From Pseudorhodoferax aquiterrae (GTDB lineage Bacteria; Pseudomonadota; Gammaproteobacteria; Burkholderiales; Burkholderiaceae_C): a stretch of DNA of 64,000 nt. The notes below the pieces were generated by a model. It did no database searches. It was not told the DNA's origin and worked only from the letters and a program-made list of their open reading frames with translations. The stretch is from positions 1 to 64,000 of the forward strand of contig NZ_BMYK01000002.1 in NCBI RefSeq assembly GCF_014652235.1, given 5' to 3'. Positions 1 to 10,895 of this stretch are shown piece after piece. Both the position numbers and the translations under genes were made by a program. Position 1 is the first letter of the stretch, and the number at the start of each line of letters is the position of its first letter.

Positions 1-162
1 TTCCCTTTGTAGCCGCTATCAGCTTCGCCTGGGCTTAACTGACTGGCATTGGCCACCGGCCCCCTTTTTTCATGGAACGCACGGATCGAACCGCCTTGAA
101 CGTGTCATTTCTGACAGCATTCGCGCCAGCAGTCGCCAGGCAAGCTTATTGCTTGGTTCCTA

Positions 163-172
163 GGGTAAACCC
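163..172. promoter_or_regulatory. GGGTAAACCC palindrome upstream of VWA gene
   Basis: This near-perfect palindrome ends 13 bases before the ATG at 186. The same element, or its reverse complement or a one-base variant, occurs at 5536, 8079 and 24304, each time just upstream of a gene start. The role is not known to me. It may be a regulator site or a conserved promoter-proximal element. The rest of the 185 bases before the gene holds nothing I can support. Confidence 0.4.
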
Positions 173-185
173 TTGGGAGCCCGCC

Positions 186-1226
186 ATGATCCAGCCCCTG
201 CACTTCCTCTGGCCGCAGCTGCTGTGGCTGATGTGGACCATCCCCGCGCTGGTCCTGGGCTACGTCTGGCTGCTGCGCAGCCGGCGCCAGCCGGCTCTGC
301 GCTACGCCAATGTGGCGCTGGTGCGCCAGGCCCTGCAGCCCGGCCGCCTCTGGCGCCGCCACCTGCCGCCGGCCCTGCTGCTCGCCGCGCTGGCCGTGCT
401 GCTGTTCGCCGCGGCCCGGCCCCAGGCCGCGCTGCCGCTGCCGACCGAACAGGCGACCGTGATGCTGGCTGTGGACGTTTCGCTGAGCATGCAGGCCGAC
501 GACATCAAGCCGAGCCGGCTGGATGCCGCGCGCGAGGCCGCCAAGGCCTTCGTGCGCCAGCTGCCGGACGGCGCCCGCGTGGGCGTGGTCAGCTTCGCGG
601 GCACGGCCCAGGTGGTGCAGCCGCCGACCTACAGCCGCGAGAAGCTGCTCACGGCCATCGACGCGCTGCACCTGCAGCACGGCACGGCCATGGGCAGCGG
701 CATCGTGGCGGCGCTGGCCGAACTGTTTCCGAACGAGGCCCTGGACCTGGGCGAGGCCGTCTTCATGCCGCTGACGGCGCACGCGCCGCGCGCCACGCCC
801 AAGCCGGTGCCGCGGCCGCCCACCTCGGATGCCGGGCCGGCCGCCACCATCGTGCTGCTGACCGACGGGCGCAGCAACTTCGGCGTGCACCCGCTGCAGG
901 CCGCCGACATGGCCGCCGCACGCGGCGTGCGCATCCACGCGGTGGGCCTCGGAACCGTGGACACGCCCGGCGCCGACCAGGACGACTGGTCCGTCGTGCT
1001 GCAGCTGGACGAGGGCATGCTGCGCGAGGTGACCGGCATCACCCACGGTGACTACTTCCGTGCGGGCAGCGCCGAGAGCCTGCTGCAGGTCTACGAGAAG
1101 ATGGGCGCGCGGCTGCAGGTGCAGATGCGCGAGACCGAACTGGCCGGCCCGCTCGCGCTGGGCGCGCTGCTGCTGATGGCGGGTGCGGCCCTGCTGTCGC
1201 TGCTCTGGTTCCAGCGGGTCGCCTGA
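186..1226 (+). CDS. VWA domain-containing membrane protein (BatA-like)
   Basis: A 346-residue inner-membrane protein. An N-terminal hydrophobic segment lies at about residues 8-30 and a second at about 60-78. A von Willebrand factor A domain follows, with the MIDAS motif D97-x-S99-x-S101 (DVSLS) and the later VLLTDG segment. A C-terminal transmembrane helix comes just before the end. The order TM-TM-VWA-TM is that of BatA proteins, which work with MoxR ATPases as metal-dependent chaperone-like systems. The partners would lie upstream of the window. The reading frame is open to 72, but I chose ATG 186 because the protein then begins with the family-typical hydrophobic helix. Confidence 0.8.
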   Translation: MIQPLHFLWPQLLWLMWTIPALVLGYVWLLRSRRQPALRYANVALVRQALQPGRLWRRHLPPALLLAALAVLLFAAARPQAALPLPTEQATVMLAVDVSLSMQADDIKPSRLDAAREAAKAFVRQLPDGARVGVVSFAGTAQVVQPPTYSREKLLTAIDALHLQHGTAMGSGIVAALAELFPNEALDLGEAVFMPLTAHAPRATPKPVPRPPTSDAGPAATIVLLTDGRSNFGVHPLQAADMAAARGVRIHAVGLGTVDTPGADQDDWSVVLQLDEGMLREVTGITHGDYFRAGSAESLLQVYEKMGARLQVQMRETELAGPLALGALLLMAGAALLSLLWFQRVA

Positions 1227-1321
1227 AAGGTCGCCGGGACGACAGACCAAGGGATGGCGCTATGCGCGGAAACGGCGGGGCTTGCTAGATTGCCCGGTCT
1301 TCCACGCTCCACGCAGACCCC

Positions 1322-2458
1322 ATGGCCCTGATCCAGTACCTGACCCAAGTCCAGTTCGAGTTCGGCGCGATCCGCCTCTTGGCCGACGAGTGCAAGCGCA
1401 TCGGCATCACGCGCCCGTTGGTCGTCACGGACGCCGGCGTGCGCGCCGTCGGCATCCTGCAAAAGGCGCTGGACGCACTGGGCGCGCTGCCCGCCGCGGT
1501 GTTCGACGAGACGCCGTCCAACCCGACCGAGGCCGCCGTGCGCGCCGCCGTCGCGCTGTACAAAAAGGGCCGGTGCGACGGCCTGATCGCCGTGGGCGGC
1601 GGCTCGTCGATCGACTGCGCCAAAGGCGTGGCCATCGCCGCCACGCACGAGGGTCCGCTCACGCACTACGCCACCATCGAAGGCGGATCGCCGCGCATCA
1701 CCGAGGCGGCCGCGCCGCTGATCGCCGTGCCGACCACCAGCGGCACCGGCAGCGAGGTGGCGCGCGGCGCCATCATCATCGTGGACGACCACCGCAAGCT
1801 GGGCTTCCACAGCTGGTCGCTGATGCCCAAGGCCGCCATCTGCGACCCCGAGCTCACGCTGGGCCTGCCGCCCAAGCTCACGGCCGCGACCGGCATGGAC
1901 GCCATCGCGCACTGCATGGAGACCTTCATGTCGGCCGCCTTCAACCCGCCGGCCGACGGCATCGCGCTGGACGGCCTGGAGCGGGCCTGGGCCCACATCG
2001 AGCGGGCGACCAAGGACGGCAGCGACCGCGAGGCCCGCCTCAACCTCATGAGCGCCTCCATGCAGGGCGCCATGGCCTTCCAGAAGGGGCTGGGCTGCGT
2101 GCACAGCCTCTCGCACAGCCTGGGCGGTGTGGACCCGCGGCTGCACCACGGCACGCTCAACGCGCTGTTCCTGCCGGCCGTGGTGGCCTTCAATGCGGGT
2201 GCGGAATCGGTGCAGAAGGAGCAGCGCCTGCAGCGCATGGCGCGTGCCATGCACCTGGACCAGCCCGGCGACATCGGCGAGGCGATCCGCGACATGAACG
2301 CCCGCCTGGGCCTGCCCAAGGGCCTGGCCGAGGTCGGCGTGACGCCGGCGCTGTTCGAGCAGATCATCGACGGCGCCATGGCCGACCACTGCCACAAGAC
2401 CAATCCGCGGCTGGCCTCGCGCGCGGACTACCGGGCCATGCTCGAGAGCGCGATGTAG
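1322..2458 (+). CDS. Iron-containing alcohol dehydrogenase
   Basis: A 378-residue group III, metal-dependent NAD(P)-linked alcohol dehydrogenase. The dinucleotide-binding GGGSS motif is at residues 92-96 and TTSGTGSE at 138-145. The likely metal ligands are D193 and H197 (GMDAIAH), H261 (HSLSH) and H275 or H276. The length is normal for the family. The substrate cannot be read from the sequence; relatives reduce aldehydes such as lactaldehyde or succinic semialdehyde, or act as maleylacetate reductases. The gene stands alone, convergent with the DUF6172 gene, with a 3-base gap between the two stop codons. Confidence 0.88.
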   Translation: MALIQYLTQVQFEFGAIRLLADECKRIGITRPLVVTDAGVRAVGILQKALDALGALPAAVFDETPSNPTEAAVRAAVALYKKGRCDGLIAVGGGSSIDCAKGVAIAATHEGPLTHYATIEGGSPRITEAAAPLIAVPTTSGTGSEVARGAIIIVDDHRKLGFHSWSLMPKAAICDPELTLGLPPKLTAATGMDAIAHCMETFMSAAFNPPADGIALDGLERAWAHIERATKDGSDREARLNLMSASMQGAMAFQKGLGCVHSLSHSLGGVDPRLHHGTLNALFLPAVVAFNAGAESVQKEQRLQRMARAMHLDQPGDIGEAIRDMNARLGLPKGLAEVGVTPALFEQIIDGAMADHCHKTNPRLASRADYRAMLESAM

Positions 2459-2461
2459 GGT

Positions 2462-2761
2462 TCAATCCGGCGCCGCGGCCTTGGGCCGGCGCTTGGCGGG
2501 CCTGGCCAGGATCTCGACGTAGAACTGCTGGCCGCCCTCCTTCGCCACGCCGTCGATGAGGCCGGTGATGTCCGACAGGTGCACGATGCCGGACGATGCT
2601 TCGTCGGCGCCGAAGCGGCAGTCGAAGTCCCAGAAGTCCATGCCTTCGGGCAGTGCGCGGCGGCGTTCGCGCTTGATGTACCTGCGGATGTCGTGCTTGA
2701 TCGCGTCGAGCAGGCGGTCTGGGTGCTTGCCCTCGACCTGGAGTGCATATGTTTTTCTCAT
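2462..2761 (-). CDS. DUF6172 family small protein
   Basis: A 99-residue basic cytoplasmic protein. It opens with MRKTYALQVEGKHPDR and has an Arg/Lys-rich stretch (HDIRRYIKRERRR) and a WDFDCRFG segment. I recognise this as the uncharacterised DUF6172 family common in Burkholderiales. An upstream in-frame ATG at 2851 would add 30 residues that look non-conserved and would run into the divergent gene at 2845, so I start at 2761. The function is unknown. Confidence 0.7.
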   Translation of the reverse strand: MRKTYALQVEGKHPDRLLDAIKHDIRRYIKRERRRALPEGMDFWDFDCRFGADEASSGIVHLSDITGLIDGVAKEGGQQFYVEILARPAKRRPKAAAPD

Positions 2762-2844
2762 GGGTGATCCTAACCGGCGCGCCTGCGCGCACTGCGCGTA
2801 CAGCGCGTACAGTCGGCGCCCTTTGACGAAGCAGGTGAACGAAC

Positions 2845-3072
2845 ATGGCACGCGCGAACGACTGGTCCAGCAAGCTGATGGCCTTGATCAACGGCGGCAA
2901 CCCCAGCGCGGCGATCGCGCAGATCAAGGTCGCCCCCACGCTCAAGGATCTGCAGGCGCTGCAGACCATCATGAAGCTGTCCAAGATGCAGGGCCGCTAC
3001 CCGAACGTGGATGCGGCCATCACGGACAACCTGGCGCTGCTGGCAGCGCCGCGGCTGCACCGCGCGCCCTGA
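2845..3072 (+). CDS. Small hypothetical protein, 75 residues
   Basis: A short protein opening MARANDWSSKLMALINGG with an amphipathic, helix-prone body. There is no signal peptide and no motif I recognise. It is divergent from the DUF6172 gene and ends 3 bases before the convergent PQQ dehydrogenase stop. Codon use matches the surroundings and the body has a sensible helical periodicity, so I consider it real. No function can be given. Confidence 0.5.
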   Translation: MARANDWSSKLMALINGGNPSAAIAQIKVAPTLKDLQALQTIMKLSKMQGRYPNVDAAITDNLALLAAPRLHRAP

Positions 3073-3075
3073 GCC

Positions 3076-5457
3076 TTACCTGGCGGCTGGTGGCAGCGCG
3101 TAGGCGATCACGTAGTCGCCGCGGTCGGGCGACTGGCGCGCACCGCCGGCCGTGACCAGCACGTACTGGCGGCCGCTCTTGGGCGAGACATAGGTCATCG
3201 GGCCGCCCTGGCTGCCGACCGGCAGGCGGGCCTTCCAGACTTCCTTGCCGCTGGCGCTGTCGAAGGCGCGCAGGTAGTAGTCCTGGGTGCCGGCGAAGAA
3301 CACCAGGCCGGACTGCGTGGCCAGCGAGGGGCCCAGCGTGGGCATGCCGATCGGGATCGGCAGGTGCATCTTGATGCCCAGCGGGCCGGTGTCCTGCACC
3401 GTGCCGACCGGCACCTGCCAGAGCAGCTGGCGGCTCTTGAGGTCGATCGCCGACATCGTGCCGAAGGGCGGCGCCTGGCACGGGATGCCCAGCTGCGACA
3501 GGAAGCGCTGGCGCATCGCGCCATAGGGCGTACCGGCCTGCGGCACGGCGCCCATCTCGATGCCGCTCGCGTTCTTGGGCATCTTCTCGCGCGGGATCAT
3601 GTAGTTGGCCAGGCCCAGGCGCATGTCGTTGACGAACATGGTGCTGGTCGTCGGGTCGACCGACACGCTGCCCCAGTTCATGCCGCCGAGCGAGCCCGGC
3701 ATCTGCAGCGCGTGGTCCAGGCCCGGCGGCGTGTAGACGCCTTCGCTGCGCATGCCCTTGAACTGGATGCGGCACAGCAGCTGGTCGAAGGGGGTGGCGC
3801 CCCACATGTCGGACTCCACGAGCGTGGTGTTGCCAATCGACGGCATGCCGACCGAGAACGGCTGCGTGGGCGCATAGCGCTCGCCCGGCAGATTGCCCTG
3901 GGGCACCGGCTTTTCCTGCACCTCGGCCAGCGGCACGCCGGTTTCGCGGTTCAGCATGAAGATCTCGCCCTGCTTGGTGGTCTGCACCAGCGCGGGGTCG
4001 GTGCCGCCCTGGGCGTTGGGCACGTCGACCAGCAGCGGCTGCGACGGCAGGTCGAAGTCCCACAGGTCGTGGTGCGTGGTCTGGAAGTGCCAGCGCACGC
4101 GGCCCGTGGCGGCGTCGAGCGCGACGATGGAGGAGCTGTACTTCTCCTCCTCGGGCGTGCGGTGCGCACCCCAGAAGTCGGGCGTGGCGTTGCCCGTGGG
4201 CAGGTAGACCAGGCCGAGCTTGGCGTCGTAGGACATGGCGGCCCAGACGTTGGGCGAACCGCGCGTGTAGGTCTGGCCTTCGGGCGGCAGCTTGGTGATG
4301 GCGGGGTTGCCCGAATCCCAGGCCCAGGCCAGTTGGCCCGTGACGGCGTCGAAGGCGCGCACCACGCCGGGCGGCTCGTCCACCGACCAGTTGTCGGCCA
4401 CGCGGCCGCCCACGACCACGAGCCGGCCCGCGACCAGCGGCGTGGAGGTCTGCTGGTACCAGCCGAACGGGATCTCGCCCATGCCGACCGACAGGTCGAC
4501 CGTGCCGTTCGTGCCGAAGTCGGCACAGGGCTGGCCGGTCCTGGCGTCGATCGCGATGAGGCGCGCGTCCAGCGTGGGCAGGAACAGGCGCTGGCGACAG
4601 GCGGCGGCCGGCTGCGCAGTGGCCACGGGCGCTTCGGCATCCTGGTCGAAGTAGCCCAGGCCGCGGCAGCGCTGCCAGTTGGGCGCCTTGGCCTGCGGGT
4701 CGAACTTCCAGCGCTCGGCGCCGGTGTCGGCGTCCAGCGCCAGCACACGGCCGTAGGCGGTGCAGACGTAGACCGTGTCGCCCACCTGCAGCGGCGTGTT
4801 CTGGTCTTCGGCACCCGAGCCGGTGCTCTGCGGGATGTCGCCGGTGTGGGCCGTCCAGGCCACCTGCAGCTGGCCCACGTTGGCGCGCGTGATCTGCTCC
4901 AGCGCGGCGAAGCGGCTGCCGGCCGTGGTGTTGCCCCAGTGCAGCCAGTCCTTCTGCGCGCTGCCGGGCGCCACCGGCGTGGCCGGCTGGCCGGGGTTCC
5001 GCGCGGCGACCACGGGCGCGGGCACGAAGGCATAGCCGCCCGCGGCCACCAGGGCCGCCAGCAGCAGGACCGCCACGCCATAGGCGCCTTTGCCGGGCTT
5101 GCCACCGGACGCGCGGACCAGGGCCGGATAGGCCAGCGCCATCAGCAGGCCCAGCACGCCCAAGGCCATCAGGCGCGAGACCAGCGGCCAAAAGCGCAGG
5201 CCCACGTCCGCCAGCGCCCAGAAGGCCGTGGCCAGCAGCACCAGCGCGAACAGCCAGGCGCCGGCCGGGTTGCCGCGCACGACCAGGAAACCGCTGGCCA
5301 GCAAGGCGATGCCGGCCAGCACGAAGTACCAGCTGCCACCCAGCATGGCCAGCCAGCCGCCGCCGACGGCCAGGAAAGCGCCCATGAGGAGCGTGAGCGC
5401 GCCCAGCGCGACGAGGGGCCAGCGGCGGGCCCGGGCTTGTTGTTCGGTGTCTGTCAT
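3076..5457 (-). CDS. Membrane-bound PQQ-dependent glucose/quinate/shikimate-type dehydrogenase
   Basis: A 793-residue quinoprotein that oxidises a sugar or cyclic polyol in the periplasm and passes electrons to ubiquinone. The first 145 residues contain about five transmembrane helices, as in Gcd and QuiA. The rest is an eight-bladed PQQ propeller; visible signature stretches include EIPFGWYQQTSTPLV, VGGRVADNWSVDEPPG and LPTGNATPDFWG. Length fits the family. I start at ATG 5457 (MTDTEQQ) because the 24 residues in front in the open frame are Arg-rich and unlike a membrane-protein N-terminus. Glucose, quinate and shikimate specificities cannot be separated by eye. No PQQ synthesis genes lie in the window. 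Confidence 0.85.
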   Translation of the reverse strand: MTDTEQQARARRWPLVALGALTLLMGAFLAVGGGWLAMLGGSWYFVLAGIALLASGFLVVRGNPAGAWLFALVLLATAFWALADVGLRFWPLVSRLMALGVLGLLMALAYPALVRASGGKPGKGAYGVAVLLLAALVAAGGYAFVPAPVVAARNPGQPATPVAPGSAQKDWLHWGNTTAGSRFAALEQITRANVGQLQVAWTAHTGDIPQSTGSGAEDQNTPLQVGDTVYVCTAYGRVLALDADTGAERWKFDPQAKAPNWQRCRGLGYFDQDAEAPVATAQPAAACRQRLFLPTLDARLIAIDARTGQPCADFGTNGTVDLSVGMGEIPFGWYQQTSTPLVAGRLVVVGGRVADNWSVDEPPGVVRAFDAVTGQLAWAWDSGNPAITKLPPEGQTYTRGSPNVWAAMSYDAKLGLVYLPTGNATPDFWGAHRTPEEEKYSSSIVALDAATGRVRWHFQTTHHDLWDFDLPSQPLLVDVPNAQGGTDPALVQTTKQGEIFMLNRETGVPLAEVQEKPVPQGNLPGERYAPTQPFSVGMPSIGNTTLVESDMWGATPFDQLLCRIQFKGMRSEGVYTPPGLDHALQMPGSLGGMNWGSVSVDPTTSTMFVNDMRLGLANYMIPREKMPKNASGIEMGAVPQAGTPYGAMRQRFLSQLGIPCQAPPFGTMSAIDLKSRQLLWQVPVGTVQDTGPLGIKMHLPIPIGMPTLGPSLATQSGLVFFAGTQDYYLRAFDSASGKEVWKARLPVGSQGGPMTYVSPKSGRQYVLVTAGGARQSPDRGDYVIAYALPPAAR

Positions 5458-5534
5458 CGGGAATCGGGGTGCTTGCAAGTCGTGCAGCGGCGCTTTGCGC
5501 GCACTGCGGCGAGCCCGGCATTGTCGCAAAACCG

Positions 5535-5546
5535 AGGGTTAACCCT
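5535..5546. promoter_or_regulatory. AGGGTTAACCCT palindrome upstream of the PQQ dehydrogenase gene
   Basis: A perfect 12-base palindrome, 78 bases upstream of the ATG at 5457. It is one base different from the GGGTAAACCC elements at 163, 8079 and 24304. It is a candidate operator or promoter element. The remaining 5458-5679 interval shows no gene. Confidence 0.4.
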
Positions 5547-5679
5547 TACTTACACCGATGGAGACCGCCTCGGCAGCAGGGACGGCGGTGCCGCGCAGCG
5601 CGTGCAGCCGGCCCTGGCCGGGCGTCGGAGGCGCCCCTGGGGCGGGGCCGCCTGTTCTCCCGCACGGCCTCCTTGCCCT

Positions 5680-7865
<2,186 letters not shown>

Positions 7866-8078
7866 ACCACCCCGTTTGGCCGGCTCACTGCGTGTAGCCG
7901 GCCCATCCCCCTCCAGGGGCGCACCCGGCGGTCCGGCAGAGCCGGCCCCGCGGGTGCACTGGCATGGCCTGCTCCGCGGCCTCCAGAACAGCGGCGTGCC
8001 AGCCGGGTCGATCTGCTCGGAACGGCCCACACCTTGGTCTGCCGCGCCCCCTGTTCACGGGCCGCCCTGCAAAGTCAA
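7866..8078. other. GC-rich intergenic stretch with inverted repeats
   Basis: No coding signal is seen here. It begins with a GCCGGCT / AGCCGGC hairpin (about 7879-7902) that could end transcription of the asparaginase gene, though without a T run. A structured segment rich in CCGGC and GCCGG follows. Its style resembles dispersed intergenic repeats of Comamonadaceae genomes, but it occurs only once in this window, so I cannot show that it is repeated. Confidence 0.3.
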
Positions 8079-8124
8079 GGGTAAACCCGTACAATTGTTA
8101 GCAAGCTAATTAATAGAGCGCTAA
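8079..8124 (+). promoter_or_regulatory. MarR operator/promoter region of the efflux operon
   Basis: It contains GGGTAAACCC (8079-8088) and the perfect dyad TTAGCAAGCTAA (8098-8109). A further GCTAA half-site lies at 8120-8124, just before the ATG at 8129. AT-rich dyads of this kind over the start region are typical of autoregulating MarR repressors, so the gene product of 8129 is the likely ligand. Confidence 0.6.
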
Positions 8125-8128
8125 CGAT

Positions 8129-8635
8129 ATGTCGAACCAAGCACCCAGCCTGCCGCCCGAGCGCGAGACCGCGCTGATGGCGACCACGATGCTGCTGTCG
8201 GTGCTGCAGCGGGCCTACAAGTCCACGGCCGACAAGGCCGTGGCCCACCACGGGGTCTCGGCCACCATGGCCTGGCCGCTCGTGATGATCGGCCGCCAGG
8301 GCGACGGCGTGCGCCAGGTCCAGCTGGCCGAGTTGCTGGGCATCGAGGCGGCCTCGCTGGTGCGCTCGCTCGACCAGCTGGTGGCCGCCGGCCTCGCGCA
8401 ACGCCGCGAGGACCCGGCCGACCGCCGCGCCAAGACCCTGCACCTGACCCCGGCCGGCGCCACCGCGCGCGCCCAGATCGAGGCCACCTTGCACGACCTG
8501 CGGGCCAGCCTGTTCGAGGGTGTGCCCGACGAGGACGTGGCCGCCTGCCTGCGCGTGTTCGCCACGCTGGAGCAGCGCCTGGGCTGCGTGATGCCCAGCC
8601 GCGCGCCCGCCTCCACCCACCGGTCCGCGCCATGA
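8129..8635 (+). CDS. MarR family transcriptional regulator
   Basis: A 168-residue winged-helix repressor. The recognition region QLAELLGIEAASLVRSLDQLVAAGL is followed by the wing segment RREDPADRRAKTLHLT, with D and R residues in the usual DxRxxxxxLT arrangement. The gene is first in an efflux operon and its stop overlaps the next start (8632-8635), so it very likely represses its own operon and responds to an aromatic or phenolic exporter substrate. The ligand is not predictable. Confidence 0.88.
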   Translation: MSNQAPSLPPERETALMATTMLLSVLQRAYKSTADKAVAHHGVSATMAWPLVMIGRQGDGVRQVQLAELLGIEAASLVRSLDQLVAAGLAQRREDPADRRAKTLHLTPAGATARAQIEATLHDLRASLFEGVPDEDVAACLRVFATLEQRLGCVMPSRAPASTHRSAP

Positions 8636-10680
8636 CCTTCGTGCCCGCGCTGCCGCGCTTCACGCGCGGGGAATTCGTGTTCTCGCTGAAAAGCTTCGGC
8701 GCCGCCATGCTGGCCATGTACTGCGCCAGCAGGGCCGGCCTGCCGCGCCCGTTCTGGGCGCTGCTGACGGCCTACGTGGTCGCCAATCCGCTGGCCGGCG
8801 CGGTGCGCTCCAAGGCCATTTACCGCTTCCTGGGCACACTGCTGGGCTGCACGGCCACGCTGCTGCTGGTGCCTGCGCTGTCCTCGGCGCCCGAGCTGCT
8901 GACGCTGGCACTGGCACTGTGGGTCGGCACCTGTCTGTTCTTCTCGCTGCTGGACCGCTCGCCGGCCTCCTACGTGTTCATGCTGGCCGGCTACACCGCC
9001 GCGCTGATCGGCTTTCCCTCGGTGGAGACGCCGCAAACCCTGTTCGACACGGCGACGCTGCGCGTGGAGGAGATCTGGATCGGCATCGTCTGCGCGACGC
9101 TGGTGCACAGCATCGTGCTGCCGCAGAGCCTGGCGCCCAGCGTGCTGGGCCTGCTGGACAACACGCTGCGCGACGCGCGGCGCTGGCTGGCGGACCTGCT
9201 GCGCCTGGACGGCCAGGGCAACGGTCAGTCGCTGGACCTGGACCGGCGCCGGCTCGCGGCCGACATCACGCAGTTGCGCCTGCTGTCGACCCATGTGCCC
9301 TTCGACACCACCCATTTGCGCTGGACCGCCGGCGCCATCGGCGCGATGCAGGACCGCGTGGCCGCGCTCACGCCGCTGCTGTCGGCCGTGGAAGACCGGC
9401 TGCAGGCGCTGGAGCAGGACGCGGGTGCGCTGCCCGCCGACGTGACGGCGCTGCTGGCGCGCATCGGCACCTGGCTGCAGGCCCCCCATGCGACCCCGCC
9501 CGCGCTGCTGCGCCCAGCCATCGACGCCCTGGCAGACGCCCCGGCCAGCGACTGGCAACACGCCCTGCGCATCGCCCTGGCCTGCCGCCTGGGCGAGCTG
9601 GTGGACGGCTGGGCCGCCTGCACCGCGCTGCGCCAGGAGATCGATGCCGGCCTCAAGGGCGCGGCACCCGCACGCCACCAGGCGCTGGGCCACCGCGTGC
9701 TGCACCGCGACGTGGGCATGGCGCTGTGGTCGGGCACGGCTGCGGTGCTGGTGGTGTGCCTGTGCAGCGCCTTCTGGATCCTGACCGGCTGGCCCTCGGG
9801 CGCGGTAGCGACCATGATGTCCGCGGTGCTGTGCTGCTTCTTCGCGACCATGGACGACCCGGCGCCCGCGATCAACGCTTTCCTGAAGTTCACGCTGTGG
9901 TCCATCCCGCTGTCGGCGCTGTATGTGCTGGTGCTGATGCCGCTGGTGCAGGACTTCGGCATGCTGGTGCTGATCTGCGCGCCGGCCTTCCTGGTGCTGG
10001 GCTGCTACATGGCGCGCCCGGCCACCTTCCTGGCCGCCATGGCCATGCTGATGGGCGGGCTGGGCGGCACGCTGGCCATGCACGACACCGGCAACGCCGA
10101 CATCGTGGGCTTCCTGAACGCCACGCTGGCCCAGACGCTGGGCGCCGTGGCCGCAGCGCGCGTTACCGGCCTGATGCGCTCGGTCGGCACCGACTGGAGC
10201 GCGCGCCGCATCCAGCGCGCGATCTGGCGCGAGCTCGGCGAGATGGCCGCTGCGCCGCGCGCGCCGCAAGACGATGGCTACACGGTGCGCGTGCTGGACC
10301 GCATCGGCCTCCTGGCGCTGCGCATCACCACCGCCGACGGCCGCAAGGACGCCACCACCAACGATGCGCTGCGCGACCTGCGCGTGGGCAAGGACATCGT
10401 CACGCTGCAGCAGGCCCGTGCCCACCTGCCTGCCTCGGCGACGGCCCAGCTGCTGGGCGGCATCGCGGGCTTCTTCGACGCGCGCAGCCGCGGCCCGGCC
10501 AAACCCGTGCCCGCCGCGCTGCTGCCGGTGCTCGACGACACGCTGCAGGCCACGCTGGCCGCGCCGCACCCCGCGTCGCATCCCGCATCCGAATGGCGCG
10601 CCGCCGTGGCCGCGCTGGTCGGCCTGCGGCGCAACCTCTTCCCGGGCGCACAGCCCCTGGCGCAAGGAGCCACACCATGA
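8632..10680 (+). CDS. FUSC family inner-membrane transporter (AaeB-like)
   Basis: A 682-residue protein with two repeated halves. Each half has a cluster of about five or six transmembrane helices (residues about 20-165 and 360-520) followed by a cytoplasmic segment. This is the fusaric acid resistance / aromatic acid exporter architecture of AaeB and FusC. It would push aromatic carboxylates or similar weak acids out through the HlyD and OMF partners encoded downstream. The start overlaps the marR stop (ATGA), showing translational coupling. No frame problems are seen. Confidence 0.85.
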   Translation: MTFVPALPRFTRGEFVFSLKSFGAAMLAMYCASRAGLPRPFWALLTAYVVANPLAGAVRSKAIYRFLGTLLGCTATLLLVPALSSAPELLTLALALWVGTCLFFSLLDRSPASYVFMLAGYTAALIGFPSVETPQTLFDTATLRVEEIWIGIVCATLVHSIVLPQSLAPSVLGLLDNTLRDARRWLADLLRLDGQGNGQSLDLDRRRLAADITQLRLLSTHVPFDTTHLRWTAGAIGAMQDRVAALTPLLSAVEDRLQALEQDAGALPADVTALLARIGTWLQAPHATPPALLRPAIDALADAPASDWQHALRIALACRLGELVDGWAACTALRQEIDAGLKGAAPARHQALGHRVLHRDVGMALWSGTAAVLVVCLCSAFWILTGWPSGAVATMMSAVLCCFFATMDDPAPAINAFLKFTLWSIPLSALYVLVLMPLVQDFGMLVLICAPAFLVLGCYMARPATFLAAMAMLMGGLGGTLAMHDTGNADIVGFLNATLAQTLGAVAAARVTGLMRSVGTDWSARRIQRAIWRELGEMAAAPRAPQDDGYTVRVLDRIGLLALRITTADGRKDATTNDALRDLRVGKDIVTLQQARAHLPASATAQLLGGIAGFFDARSRGPAKPVPAALLPVLDDTLQATLAAPHPASHPASEWRAAVAALVGLRRNLFPGAQPLAQGATP

Positions 10681-10895
10681 TCGGCGAGCTGAGTTTCTAC
10701 GGCCTGTACATGCCCTGGCTGATGCCGCTGGCACTCGGCGCGCTGGGCGTGCTGTGGGGCCTGCGGCGCCTCCTGGCCGCCACCGGCCTGTACCGCCACA
10801 TCTGGCATCCGGCGCTGTTCGACGTCGCGCTCTACGTACTGCTGCTCTACGGGCTCAGCCACGCCGCTTACCTCCTGCAAACAGGTTCACCATGA
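10677..10895 (+). CDS. DUF1656 family small membrane protein (AaeX-like)
   Basis: A 72-residue protein with two predicted membrane helices (about residues 10-30 and 48-65). DUF1656 proteins, such as AaeX, occur between FUSC and HlyD genes. The start overlaps the FUSC stop by ATGA at 10677 and its own stop overlaps the next start at 10892. It is probably an accessory subunit of the pump. Its exact role is unknown in the family. Confidence 0.82.
   Translation: MIGELSFYGLYMPWLMPLALGALGVLWGLRRLLAATGLYRHIWHPALFDVALYVLLLYGLSHAAYLLQTGSP

Noticed and set aside
8215-10734. An 839-residue minus-strand frame opposite the FUSC gene
   Set aside because: Low-complexity Arg/Gln/His/Gly composition and no recognisable motif; the plus-strand FUSC gene explains the openness.
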